The notes: a model not told the origin generated them from the sequence alone. A stretch of DNA of 45,903 nt from an uncultured Clostridium sp. (GCA_947427035.1 CANEGK010000017.1:1-45903), one strand, 5' to 3'; shown: positions 16,285-24,174, counted from the stretch's first letter. Program-made: numbers and translations.

Positions 16285-16316
16285 TTTTCCGCCCGCCTTT
16301 TCTTGTTTATCCGCCG

Positions 16317-16775
16317 TTATTTCATGCACGCACGGATGTATTCTATCGGCACGTCCATGCGCTGCGCGGCCTGCTCCGGCGTCATGCCGCCCTTTAAAAA
16401 CCGGCGGCAGACCGCCTTCATGTTTTCTCCCACTTCAATCACATGTCTGTCCGGATCGTAAAAGCGAACGGCCCGCTGCCCCCACGGATGCTCCTTGACC
16501 GGGTGGACATATTCAATATCCAGCCCTTTCAGCCTTTCTGCAAAGGCGTCAAAAGCATCCTCTTCAAAATACATTTCTGCCGCATTGCCGCCAAAACAGA
16601 TTCTATCTGTGCCGATAAAACCCTTCCACGTCTCCAGCGTTTGCAGGCACAGGCCGCCGGCCAGCGTTTTGTTGGCGCCAAAGTCCAGAACCACCTGAAG
16701 CCCTAAAACCTCGCCATAAAACTTTATTGATCGATCCATATCCGTTACAACCAGCAGCGGGTTTTTATATTCCAT
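16317..16775 (-). CDS. VOC (glyoxalase/dioxygenase fold) family protein
   Basis: A 152-residue protein. The VOC fold is shown by NPLLVVTDMDRSIKFYGEVLGL at the start and HPWGQRAVRFYDPDRHVIEVGENM (about 104-127), where the final glutamate is a usual metal ligand. A tail of about 25 residues (FLKGGMTPEQAAQRMDVPIEYIRACMK) has a small helical, helix-turn-helix-like look and is extra to the basic fold. ATG 16775 has a perfect GGAGG site, so the 49-residue upstream extension is not used. It could be a lyase, dioxygenase or a resistance protein; nothing decides. Confidence 0.83.
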   Translation of the reverse strand: MEYKNPLLVVTDMDRSIKFYGEVLGLQVVLDFGANKTLAGGLCLQTLETWKGFIGTDRICFGGNAAEMYFEEDAFDAFAERLKGLDIEYVHPVKEHPWGQRAVRFYDPDRHVIEVGENMKAVCRRFLKGGMTPEQAAQRMDVPIEYIRACMK

Positions 16776-17232
16776 TTTCAGCCTCCGCAAATCGGATTTT
16801 ACGATCATGGCTTCTTTGCCGCCATCACCGAACAGTGCTATTGTACCATATGCTCCCGCCTGCATCAAGGAATTGCGGCATAGCTTCGGCTTTTCCGCGC
16901 GCGCCCTTGCGGCCGGCTGCAAACTCTTTTCACCCCTTTACAGCAGGCAATATTTAGTATATAATGTCGAATCAGGTAAAAATATTAAATTATGGAATTC
17001 TTATTTAAAGTATAGTTATGTCACGCAAACGAAAATTTCTCGTCTCTTTTTGGGGCTTCTGCGCTCTTGCGCTGCTGAAAATTGCCGCGGCCACGGCCGC
17101 TCTCGGCCATAAAGCGGCTCAAAAGCTCAACAAGCTGGTATTTTGACGCATTGCGCCGCCGTATAAGCCCGCGGCGCTTCCCATCTCTGGCGGCCGTCTG
17201 CGGTCTTTTTTCCGTGTGCCCCTTTTCATGCA
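16776..17232. other. Gene-free stretch, AT-rich in the middle
   Basis: No convincing protein gene. The part from about 16945 to 17040 is AT-rich and probably holds the minus-strand promoter of the VOC-GNAT pair; TATACT occurs on that strand at about 16959-16964 but I cannot pair it with a good -35. A GC-rich inverted repeat (GCGGCC..GGCCGC) lies at about 17090-17106. Confidence 0.4.
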
Positions 17233-17266
17233 GAAGCCCCGCCGGGACATATCCCGGCGGGGCTTC
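17233..17266. terminator. Strong hairpin downstream of iorB
   Basis: A perfect 15-bp stem (17233-17247 with 17252-17266, loop CATA). It lies about 100 bases past the iorB stop. The U-tract is poor on both strands (CTTTACAC on plus, TGCATG on minus), so it may end transcription only weakly or protect the 3' end. Confidence 0.6.
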
Positions 17267-17363
17267 TTTACACACACCTGAAATGGTCTGTCCTGCGGCA
17301 GGGCGTCGAGAGACTGGCGCCATCCTGCCCGCTTCATATCGAGTGTTTTGCGGGAAAACGCTT

Positions 17364-17936
17364 TTACATCGCCATGCCGGCCTTCAGCGCTTTCAGGTTG
17401 ACATCCAGCACTTTGGCGGGAAGGTTGTCGCGCAGGATCTGCTCCCAGTCGATGTCCTGCATGTCAAAGGCTTTGATGAGCGCGCCCAGCAAAACGACGT
17501 TCATGGTGCGGGGGTTGCCCACCTGCTGCGCCACGTCGGCGGCGTTAAAGGAGATGGTCTTAAAGGATTTTTCCATCGCCTCGACACATCCGGCGGGGTA
17601 TTCGGCCGCGCCGATGGCGACAGGCAGAGACGGGATTTCATAGTTGTTGATGACGGCGATGCCTTCCGGCTTCAAAAAGCTGGCATAACGCACCGCTTCC
17701 ATCTTTTCAAAGGCGACCAGAATGTCGGCCGCGCCTTCGCCGATGATGGGCGAATAGACCTTTTTACCATAGCGCACCTGCGTCGACACGCTGCCGCCGC
17801 GCTGGGCCATACCGTGGACCTCGCTCATTTTGACATCGTAGCCGGCGCGAATCAGGCCCTGCGTCAGCAGCTTGCTGACCAGAATGGTGCCCTGACCGCC
17901 CACGCCGACGAGAAGAATGCTTTTGACGTCGCTCAT
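17364..17936 (-). CDS. iorB: Indolepyruvate ferredoxin oxidoreductase, beta subunit
   Basis: The 190-residue small subunit of the 2-oxoacid:ferredoxin oxidoreductase that turns indolepyruvate and other aryl pyruvates into aryl-acetyl-CoA. The gamma-type fold is shown by SILLVGVGGQGTILVSKLL at the start, SEVHGMAQRGGSVSTQVRYG (about 42-61) and the FNAADVAQQVGNPRTMNVVLLGAL stretch. The start is ATG 17936 with GAAAGGAAGGG upstream, only 1 base after the iorA stop. It closes the buk-ptb-iorA-iorB transcription unit. Confidence 0.94.
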   Translation of the reverse strand: MSDVKSILLVGVGGQGTILVSKLLTQGLIRAGYDVKMSEVHGMAQRGGSVSTQVRYGKKVYSPIIGEGAADILVAFEKMEAVRYASFLKPEGIAVINNYEIPSLPVAIGAAEYPAGCVEAMEKSFKTISFNAADVAQQVGNPRTMNVVLLGALIKAFDMQDIDWEQILRDNLPAKVLDVNLKALKAGMAM

Positions 17937-17937
17937 A

Positions 17938-19686
17938 TTACTCACCCTTCCTTTCAATGGCGCCGAACGGGCAGACCTGGGCGCACACCTTGCAGCCGAC
18001 GCACAGGGTCGGGTCGATGAACGCCTTGCCCTCTTTCATGAACACGGCCGGGCAGCCGACCTTCAGGCACATTTTGCAGCTGCGGCATTTGTCGCGGTCG
18101 ACAACGCACAGGCCGATGTCGTGCTTGATTTTTTTGATGAGCAGGCAGGGCCGGCGCGTGATGATGGCGGCCGGCACGTCAGAAGCCAGCGCTTCGTCGA
18201 GTGCGGCGTCCATAGCCTTGAGATCCTGCGGGTCGACGATGATGATCTTCTGGTAGCCCAGGGATTCCAGCACCTTTTCGATGCGGATGGTCGGGGCCGG
18301 TTCGCCCATCAGCGTTTCGCCGCTGCCGGGGTTGTCCTGGTGGCCCGTCATGCCGGTGATGCTGTTGTCGAGCACGCAGGGGATCATTTTGCTCTTGTTA
18401 TACAGGATTTCCGCCGCGCCGGTCATGCCGCTGTGGAAGAAGGTCGAGTCGCCGACCACGCCGATGACCTTTCGCTCGTCGCCGGCCAGCTCCAGCGCTT
18501 TGGACAGGCCCGCGCCGACCGAGAACCCGCCGCCCATGCACAGGCAGCTGTCAATGGCGTTGAGCGGCTCGGCGCCGCCCAGCGTGTAGCAGCCGATGTC
18601 GCCGGTGACGATGACGTTTTTGCGCTTCGCGACCGAGTAGAAAAAGCCGCGGTGCGGGCAGCCGGGGCACAGCACGGGCGGGCGGCCGACCGGCTTTGCG
18701 TCGACCGCTTTGGTTTCGGGCGCTTTGCCAAAGACGCCCTGGCGGACAATTTCGGGGTTGAGCTCATACATCAGGGGGATGCAGTCCTTGCCGTGGCAGG
18801 GGATGCCGGCCGCCTTGATCTGCTCCTCCATGAAGGGTTCGAGCTCTTCGACAACATAGAGCGTTTCAACCGACTGGGCGAACTCGCGAATCAGCTTCAT
18901 GGGCAGCGGGTATGTAAAGCCCAATTTGAGGAAGGACGTATCCTCGGGGAAGGCCTCTTTTGCGTACTGATACGCGATAGAGGCGGTGACAACGCCGATT
19001 TTGCTCCCCTTTTTCTCCCACACGTTGAGCGGCGAGGTGCAGGCGTATTCTTCCAGATCCTTCAGCCGTTTTTCAACCTCGCCGTGCTTGACATAGGCGC
19101 GCGCCGGCGTGGCCGAATATTTGGCGGGGTTGCGCTCGTAGCGCACGACGGGCGCTTCCTCGCGCTCGCCCAGCTCGACCAGGCTCTTGGAGTGGCAGAC
19201 GCGGGTCGTCACACGATAGATGACCGGCGTGTTGAACTGCTCGGAGATTTTGCAGGCTTCTTTCATGAAGTCCTTGCACTCCTGGCTGTCGGACGGCTCG
19301 ATGAGCGCCGATTTGGAAAACTTGGCGTAATAGCGGTTGTCCTGCTCGTTCTGCGACGAATGCATGCTGGGGTCGTCGGCCGTCACCAGGATGTACGCCC
19401 CGCCCACGCCCAGGTAGGACGCGGTGAACAGCGGGTCGGCCGCGACGTTGACGCCGACGTGCTTCATGGCGCACATGCTGCGCATTCCGGCCATCGATGC
19501 GCCGAAGGCCACCTCGGCGGCCACCTTTTCGTTGGGGGCCCACTCGCTGTAAAGGACGCCCTTATAAAGCGGCAGGTTTTCAAAAATTTCGGTGCTGGGC
19601 GTGCCCGGATATGCCGAGCCGACGCGGATTCCCGCCTCATAAGCACCGCGGGCGACGGCTTCGTTGCCCGTCATGAGCTGTTTCAT
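17938..19686 (-). CDS. iorA: Indolepyruvate ferredoxin oxidoreductase, alpha subunit
   Basis: The 582-residue large subunit. The N-terminal pyrimidine domain begins at MKQLMTGNEAVARGAYEAG and contains SAYPGTPSTEI. The thiamine diphosphate domain is at about 340-500, with LCPGCPHRGFFY, GDIGCYTLG and GDSTFFHSGMTG. The C-terminus carries two ferredoxin-type cysteine sets, CRSCKMCLKVGCP and CVGCKVCAQVCPFGAI, for two [4Fe-4S] clusters. The first set is slightly atypical (CxxCxxCxxxxC), as is usual in IorA. Start ATG 19686 has GAGGTGG upstream. Ptb lies 108 bases upstream across a large palindrome. Together with Ptb and Buk it would ferment aromatic amino acids. Confidence 0.95.
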   Translation of the reverse strand: MKQLMTGNEAVARGAYEAGIRVGSAYPGTPSTEIFENLPLYKGVLYSEWAPNEKVAAEVAFGASMAGMRSMCAMKHVGVNVAADPLFTASYLGVGGAYILVTADDPSMHSSQNEQDNRYYAKFSKSALIEPSDSQECKDFMKEACKISEQFNTPVIYRVTTRVCHSKSLVELGEREEAPVVRYERNPAKYSATPARAYVKHGEVEKRLKDLEEYACTSPLNVWEKKGSKIGVVTASIAYQYAKEAFPEDTSFLKLGFTYPLPMKLIREFAQSVETLYVVEELEPFMEEQIKAAGIPCHGKDCIPLMYELNPEIVRQGVFGKAPETKAVDAKPVGRPPVLCPGCPHRGFFYSVAKRKNVIVTGDIGCYTLGGAEPLNAIDSCLCMGGGFSVGAGLSKALELAGDERKVIGVVGDSTFFHSGMTGAAEILYNKSKMIPCVLDNSITGMTGHQDNPGSGETLMGEPAPTIRIEKVLESLGYQKIIIVDPQDLKAMDAALDEALASDVPAAIITRRPCLLIKKIKHDIGLCVVDRDKCRSCKMCLKVGCPAVFMKEGKAFIDPTLCVGCKVCAQVCPFGAIERKGE

Positions 19687-19724
19687 TGCTTCCACCTCTT
19701 CATTTCTCCCGGCCGGCTTTGTCT

Positions 19725-19750
19725 GTCTCCCGCTCGGCCGAGCGGGAGAC
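19725..19750. repeat. 26-nt perfect palindrome between ptb and iorA
   Basis: The half-site GTCTCCCGCTCGG is followed directly by its complement. T-runs precede rather than follow the stem on the minus-strand RNA, so it is not a standard terminator. A role in differential mRNA stability between the two halves of the operon is possible. Confidence 0.7.
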
Positions 19751-19794
19751 AAAAAGCGCCGGTTTTGCTTTTATGTGTTGTGTGTTGTGTCTTT

Positions 19795-20700
19795 TTACTG
19801 CTTCCTCGACACCACGCAGCCGAGCGCGATGGATGACAGCTTGCTTTCGGCCGTGTCGGCGCGCGACACCAGGACGATGGGCGCTTTGGCGCCCACAATG
19901 ATGCCGGCCGATTTGGCGCCGGCAAAATAGGTCATGGCCTTTCCGATCCCGTTGCCGACCTCATAGGTCGGGACGAGCAGAATGTCGGCGCGGCCGCCCG
20001 CTTCGCCCTGGTAGCGCTTGTGCTCGCACGCGGCGCGGGAAATGGCGAGATCCAGCCCCATCGGGCCGTTGACCACCATGTTGTACGGCTTCCAGCGCTC
20101 CTGCATTTCGCTCAGCGCTTTGGCGTCGACCGTGGCCTGGATTTTGGGGTTTACATCCTCTGCGCCGCAGACGCAGGCGGCGTAGATCTTTTCATAGCCG
20201 AGCGCGCGCACGCACTGCGCGGCGTTTTCCAGAATATCGGCCTTTTTGGCAAGATCCGGGTAAGTGTTCATGCCGCCGTCCGTCAAAAAGAGCGGCTTTT
20301 CATAGCTCGGGACCTCGTACATCATGACGTGGCTGATCAGCCGGTCGGTTCGCAGCCCGTTTTCCTTGTCGATGACGGCGCGCATCAGCTCGGCCGTGGC
20401 CAGCAGGCCCTTCATCAAAAACCCGGCCCTGCCTTCGCGCACCAGCGCCACCGCCTTTTGCGCGGCTTCGGCGTCGCTTTCCGCGTCGATGATGGAAAAA
20501 TGCCCTTCCTTCTCATTTAAATCAGCCAGTATTTCGCGAATCCTGTCAGCCTTTCCTATGAGCGCGGCCTGGGCAATGCCTTCCTTCCTCGCAGCCGAAA
20601 CGGCCTTGAGCACGTCGTAATCGTGCGCGCAGGCAACGGCCAGCGTCGCTTCCGGCCCCTGCTTGGCCGCCTGCATCAGCTCGCTGATCGAATGAATCAT
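19795..20700 (-). CDS. ptb: Phosphate butyryltransferase
   Basis: Exchanges the CoA of an acyl-CoA for phosphate, giving an acyl phosphate for the kinase encoded upstream. The 301-residue length and order of motifs fit the Ptb branch of the phosphate acetyl/butyryltransferase family: ACAHDYDVLKAV, GFLMKGLLATAELMRAVIDKENGLR (about 93-117), FLTDGGMNTYPDL, and PTYEVGNGIGKAMTYFAGAKSAGIIVGAKAPIVLVSRAD near the end. A GAGGTGAAGACAG site precedes the ATG. It lies 59 bases after buk. With IorAB downstream the natural substrate here is more likely an aryl-acetyl-CoA or branched acyl-CoA than butyryl-CoA; that is inferred from the operon. Confidence 0.94.
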   Translation of the reverse strand: MIHSISELMQAAKQGPEATLAVACAHDYDVLKAVSAARKEGIAQAALIGKADRIREILADLNEKEGHFSIIDAESDAEAAQKAVALVREGRAGFLMKGLLATAELMRAVIDKENGLRTDRLISHVMMYEVPSYEKPLFLTDGGMNTYPDLAKKADILENAAQCVRALGYEKIYAACVCGAEDVNPKIQATVDAKALSEMQERWKPYNMVVNGPMGLDLAISRAACEHKRYQGEAGGRADILLVPTYEVGNGIGKAMTYFAGAKSAGIIVGAKAPIVLVSRADTAESKLSSIALGCVVSRKQ

Positions 20701-20759
20701 CTGTCTTCACCTCGAAAGTAAAATGCACTTCCCGCGCTGCGGCGGGGTTTGGCAAAGTG

Positions 20760-21815
20760 TTAGTATTCCAGCGCCGCAGCCTCGCCATGCAGAACGCGCA
20801 GCGCGCCCTCGGCCAGCGAACGCATTTCCTCTTCGCCGGGGAGAATCAGAATGGGCGCCAGCTTTTGCACATAGCCGGAAATTTCGCTGCACAGCAGTTT
20901 GCTGTTGGCCATGCCGCCGGTCAGAACAATCGCGTCAATTTCATAGCGCAGCACGGCGGCCATGGCCCCGATGTCCTTGCAGTGCTGGTAGACCAACGCG
21001 TCGAAAATCAAAGCGGCCTCTTTGTCTCCCGCCTTCCGGCGCTCTTCCACTTCGCGGAAATCACGGGTGCCCAGGTAGGAAAAAACGCCTGCCTGCGAGC
21101 CGAGCAGCTTTTTGACCTCGGCCTTGGTCTTTCCGGAAAAGCAGAAATTGATGACGGCGTTAACCGGCAGACTGCCGCCGCGATCCATGGCAAACGACCC
21201 CTCGTCCTTGACGTTGAACATGTCGACGACACGGCCCTTCTGGTGCGCCGCAACCGAAACGCCGCCGCCCATGTGTACGACAATGAGGTTCAAGTCCTCA
21301 TACTTCCGGCCCAGCTGCCGCGCCGCGGCGCGGGCCATCCCCTTTTGATTAAGCGCGTGGAAAAAGCTCTCTCGCTGCATTCCCTTAAATCCGCTGACGC
21401 GCGCAACGTCGGTCAGTTCGTCGACCGATACCGGGTCGACAAAGAAGGCCGGAATACCCGCTTCATCGGCGATGCTTTTAGACAAAATCGCCCCCAGGTT
21501 GGAAGCGTGCTCGCCGTAGGGCGGGTTTTCGATGTCCGCAATCACGCGGTCATTGATACGGTAAGTACCCGACGGGATGTGGCGCAAAAGCCCGCCGCGC
21601 CCGCAAACGGCGGCAAAATCGGTCAGCCGGTAGCCCGCCGCCGCCACCTCTTCTGCAACCAGCTTTCTGCGGTAGGCAAACTGATCGACCACATGCTCAA
21701 AGGGGGCCAGGTCAGCGGTCGAATGATCAATCGTGCGGCGGAAGACCTCGTTTTCCTCGTCATACACAGCGATTTTTGTCGAAGTCGCGCCGGGATTGAT
21801 GATAAGTACCTTCAT
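20760..21815 (-). CDS. buk: Butyrate kinase (ASKHA acyl kinase)
   Basis: Converts acyl phosphate and ADP to the free acid and ATP. The 351-residue protein starts with the phosphate-1 loop LIINPGATSTKIAVYD and carries the VVHMGGGVSVAAH loop (about 174-186), the EGSFAMDRGGSLP substrate segment and the adenosine loop AIVLTGGMANSKLL (about 291-304), all typical of butyrate kinases. AAAGGAG lies 5 bases before the ATG. It is the first gene of buk-ptb-iorA-iorB, behind a strong promoter with a palindromic operator. Confidence 0.95.
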   Translation of the reverse strand: MKVLIINPGATSTKIAVYDEENEVFRRTIDHSTADLAPFEHVVDQFAYRRKLVAEEVAAAGYRLTDFAAVCGRGGLLRHIPSGTYRINDRVIADIENPPYGEHASNLGAILSKSIADEAGIPAFFVDPVSVDELTDVARVSGFKGMQRESFFHALNQKGMARAAARQLGRKYEDLNLIVVHMGGGVSVAAHQKGRVVDMFNVKDEGSFAMDRGGSLPVNAVINFCFSGKTKAEVKKLLGSQAGVFSYLGTRDFREVEERRKAGDKEAALIFDALVYQHCKDIGAMAAVLRYEIDAIVLTGGMANSKLLCSEISGYVQKLAPILILPGEEEMRSLAEGALRVLHGEAAALEY

Positions 21816-21838
21816 AAAAGCTCCTTTGTTCCATTATG

Positions 21839-21898
21839 CAGAACATTGTTCTGATTTTATCTTGCTTCTATATTAGTATGCGCAAAAGCGGCTGTCAA
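21839..21898 (-). promoter_or_regulatory. Promoter and palindromic operator for buk-ptb-iorAB
   Basis: On the minus strand a perfect TTGACA (21893-21898), 17-base spacer and TAATAT (21870-21875). The palindrome CAGAACA-T-TGTTCTG (21839-21853) lies about 10 to 25 bases past the expected start of transcription and before the ribosome-binding site, where a bound repressor would block elongation. Confidence 0.72.
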
Positions 21899-21973
21899 TA
21901 CCCCGGCCGTAAAATTTCTTTTTTCAACAAAAACTTTTTTCGGCAATTGGACAAGATCACCACTGTGGACAGC

Positions 21974-22007
21974 AAAAAGGCGACAGCTTTCAAACTGTCG
22001 CCTTTTT
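21974..22007. terminator. Bidirectional terminator between iadA and buk
   Basis: A 13-bp stem (AAAAAGGCGACAG, 21974-21986; CTGTCGCCTTTTT, 21995-22007) with an 8-nt loop. It ends in a T-run on both strands. The natural use is the end of the iadA transcript. Confidence 0.85.
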
Positions 22008-22043
22008 GTTATTTCTATTCCGCTTTCAGGAATATGAATTACG

Positions 22044-23204
22044 CTATACTTCGAACGTGCCGCGCATCAGGGTTTTCCCCTCCCACCGGGCGAGCTTTCC
22101 GCGCGCCAGCACCGATGTAATATGCAAATCTTTATCAAAAATCACCATATCGGCGTCGGCGCCGGGGGCAATACAACCCTTGCGCCCTGACTGCGCCAGC
22201 ACTTTGGCCGGCGTCGAGGTGACGACCGCAAGCGCTGTTTCCAGCGCAATGCCCTCATGCTGAACGGCCCAGCGGAGCTCTTTGAGCAGCACGCCCGGCG
22301 TCGAATAGGTCAGGCCGATGCATTCGCCGTTTTCATCAAAGCGCGGCATACTGCCGCAGCCGTCCGACGACAGGGTGATGTGATCGATAGAAACGCCGGC
22401 GTCCAATGCACGGCGGATATAACGCCCGCAGGAATGCGCAGCCGTCTGCTCCTGGTCGCCCGTCAGGTCAAAGACGCCGCCGCATTTGGCAAAAGCGATA
22501 GCATCGTCAATCAACCCGTCGTTGCGGCCGACGTGCGTGGGCAAAAAGGTTTTCGCCGGAATCTCCGTTTCCTCCAGCGCGCGGCGGATGAGCTCCAGCA
22601 TCTGCTTTCCGCTGCCCATGTGCATGACGAGCAGCCCCGCTTTGCCCGAAATCAGCCCGCCCATGCGGACGTCCGAGGCCAGACGGACAAGCTCCTGCTG
22701 CGTCAGGTTGGAGCTGCGGTGATCGCTGAGCGCGACCTTGGCGCCGACGCATTCGTCAATGAGCGCGATATCCCGAATGACGTCGCCCGTTATAGTGACC
22801 GAGGGATACTGGTAACTGCCCGTCAGCATAAAGGCTGTGATGCCCTCCTGCCGGAGCGCCTTTGTTTTGTACAGTAAATTTTCAACGCTGCGCGAGGTTC
22901 CGTCGGTCCCCAGCAGGCCGAGCACCGTCGTCACGCCGGCCTCCACCAGCTCTGAAAGCCGGATTTCCGGCACACGGGAAGCCGGGCCCTGCTCCCCGCC
23001 GCCGCCTGTCACATGAACGTGCAGGTCGATAAAGCCCGGCGCCAGCCGTTTGCCGCCGGCGTCCAGCACTTCGACATCGGGCAGTTTGTCATACCCGGTA
23101 ATTTCGGGCGCAACCCGGACGATCTTCTCGTCCGCTATCAGGATATCCTGCCGCCCGATAGGCTGCGGCGTATAGACCTCGGCGTTTTTGATCAGTTTGA
23201 GCAC
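22044..23204 (-). CDS. iadA: Isoaspartyl dipeptidase (beta-aspartyl peptidase)
   Basis: A 386-residue amidohydrolase that cleaves dipeptides starting with isoaspartate, which arise from protein damage and from peptides of cell walls. Metal-site marks are FIDLHVHVTGGGGEQG (about 59-74), LSDHRSS (about 159), VMHMGSGK (about 198), THVGRND (about 227) and LSSDGCGSMP (about 284-293). The start is GTG 23204, with AAAGGAGA 6 bases upstream. An 18-nt palindrome (TTTTTAAT, GG, ATTAAAAA; 23218-23235) touches this site and could control it. The gene lies directly after the secA repeat array, on the same strand, and ends at a bidirectional terminator. Confidence 0.93.
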   Translation of the reverse strand: MLKLIKNAEVYTPQPIGRQDILIADEKIVRVAPEITGYDKLPDVEVLDAGGKRLAPGFIDLHVHVTGGGGEQGPASRVPEIRLSELVEAGVTTVLGLLGTDGTSRSVENLLYKTKALRQEGITAFMLTGSYQYPSVTITGDVIRDIALIDECVGAKVALSDHRSSNLTQQELVRLASDVRMGGLISGKAGLLVMHMGSGKQMLELIRRALEETEIPAKTFLPTHVGRNDGLIDDAIAFAKCGGVFDLTGDQEQTAAHSCGRYIRRALDAGVSIDHITLSSDGCGSMPRFDENGECIGLTYSTPGVLLKELRWAVQHEGIALETALAVVTSTPAKVLAQSGRKGCIAPGADADMVIFDKDLHITSVLARGKLARWEGKTLMRGTFEV

Positions 23205-23259
23205 GGGGGATCTCTCCTTTTTAATGGATTAAAAAGTATCAAAAATCGGCAGAGGGCAT

Positions 23260-23470
23260 GCCCCGCCGAAACCGCTTTGCTGGGTTCCGGCGGGGACCCC
23301 TTTATTTTATACTCGCTCGGCGAGGTGAACTCGCCGGCTCGAACGCCGACACCCGTCGGCGGCTTGCTCTCGCTCGCGGCAAAAAGCCGGGCTACTCGTT
23401 TCTTCCGCAGCATTTCTTGTACTTCAAGCCGCTTCCACACGGGCACGGATCGTTCCGACCCGGCTTTTTT
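23260..23470 (-). repeat. SEC-C repeat unit 1 (211 bp)
   Basis: The unit farthest from secA. It has a 132-bp spacer (23260-23391) and a 79-bp module (23392-23470). On the minus strand the module encodes an intact SecA tail ([20 protein letters not shown], then RNE and TAG). The spacer differs from units 3 and 4 at about four sites; the module differs from the secA copy at three, all synonymous. No start codon or ribosome-binding site of its own is apparent. Confidence 0.9.
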
Positions 23471-23750
23471 GCCCCGCCGAAACCGCTTCGCTGGGTTCCG
23501 GCGGGGGCCCCTTTATTTCATACTCGCTCGGCGCACGCCTCGCAGGCGGAACAGACCTATCTCACGGTCAAGCTTATGTAAAAGTTCGTCAATGGGGGAG
23601 CCGCGAGGGGGCACGACCCGGGCAGAGCCGCCGCAGCTGCGCCCCCTCGCGTCGGTTTTTGGTTCTTTTTGCCGAACCAAAAAGAACAGACATCTTTTAA
23701 ATTTCAAGCCGCTTCCGCACGGGCACGGATCGTTCCGACCCGGCTTTTTT
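23471..23750 (-). repeat. SEC-C repeat unit 2, interrupted (280 bp)
   Basis: The first 63 bases of the spacer (23471-23533) match the other units except one base. Bases 23534-23702 are unrelated. Identity resumes at 23703 in the middle of the zinc motif. On the minus strand the tail reads [13 protein letters not shown] and then runs into unrelated codons, so the second cysteine pair is lost. The foreign segment has two self-complementary parts: a GC-rich arm pair (GCGAGGGGG with CCCCCTCGC, about 23603-23661) and TTTTTGGTTC with GAACCAAAAA (about 23656-23684). Confidence 0.85.
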
Positions 23751-23961
23751 GCCCCGCCGAAACCGCTTCGCTGGGTTCCGGCGGGGGCCCCTTTATTTTA
23801 TACTCGCTCGGCGAGGTGAACTCGCCGGCTCGAACGCCGACACCCGTCGGCGGCTCGCTTTCGCTCGCGGCAAAAAGCCGGGCTACTCGTTTCTCCCACA
23901 GCATTTCTTGTACTTCAGCCCGCTTCCGCACGGACACGGATCGTTCCGACCCGGCTTTTTT
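23751..23961 (-). repeat. SEC-C repeat unit 3 (211 bp)
   Basis: The spacer 23751-23882 is identical over 132 bases to that of unit 4. The module 23883-23961 encodes the same protein tail as secA but differs from it at five bases, every one synonymous. The inverted arms GGCAAAAAGCCGGG (23869-23882) and CCCGGCTTTTTTGCC (23950-23964) flank the module. Confidence 0.92.
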
Positions 23962-24174
23962 GCCCCGCCGAAACCGCTTCGCTGGGTTCCGGCGGGGGCC
24001 CCTTTATTTTATACTCGCTCGGCGAGGTGAACTCGCCGGCTCGAACGCCGACACCCGTCGGCGGCTCGCTTTCGCTCGCGGCAAAAAGCCGGGCTACTCG
24101 TTTCTCCCGCAGCATTTCTTGTACTTCAAGCCGCTTCCGCACGGGCACGGATCGTTCCGCCCCGGCTTTTTGCC
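23962..24174 (-). repeat. SEC-C repeat unit 4, containing the real secA 3' end
   Basis: This unit overlaps secA: its module 24094-24172 is the functional SEC-C tail and stop codon, and its spacer 23962-24093 is the 3' flank. Perfect 14-bp inverted arms (24080-24093 and 24161-24174) bracket the last 22 or so codons. Similarity to the other units ends at the outer arm, inside the codons for GKKPG, so the repeat boundary falls in the gene. Confidence 0.92.

Noticed and set aside
17917..19836. 639-codon plus-strand frame
   Set aside because: Antisense shadow of iorA, whose motifs are unambiguous.
23260..24174. CRISPR-like direct repeats
   Set aside because: Units are about 211 bp with a coding module, not 25-40 bp repeats with unique spacers; no cas genes are near.
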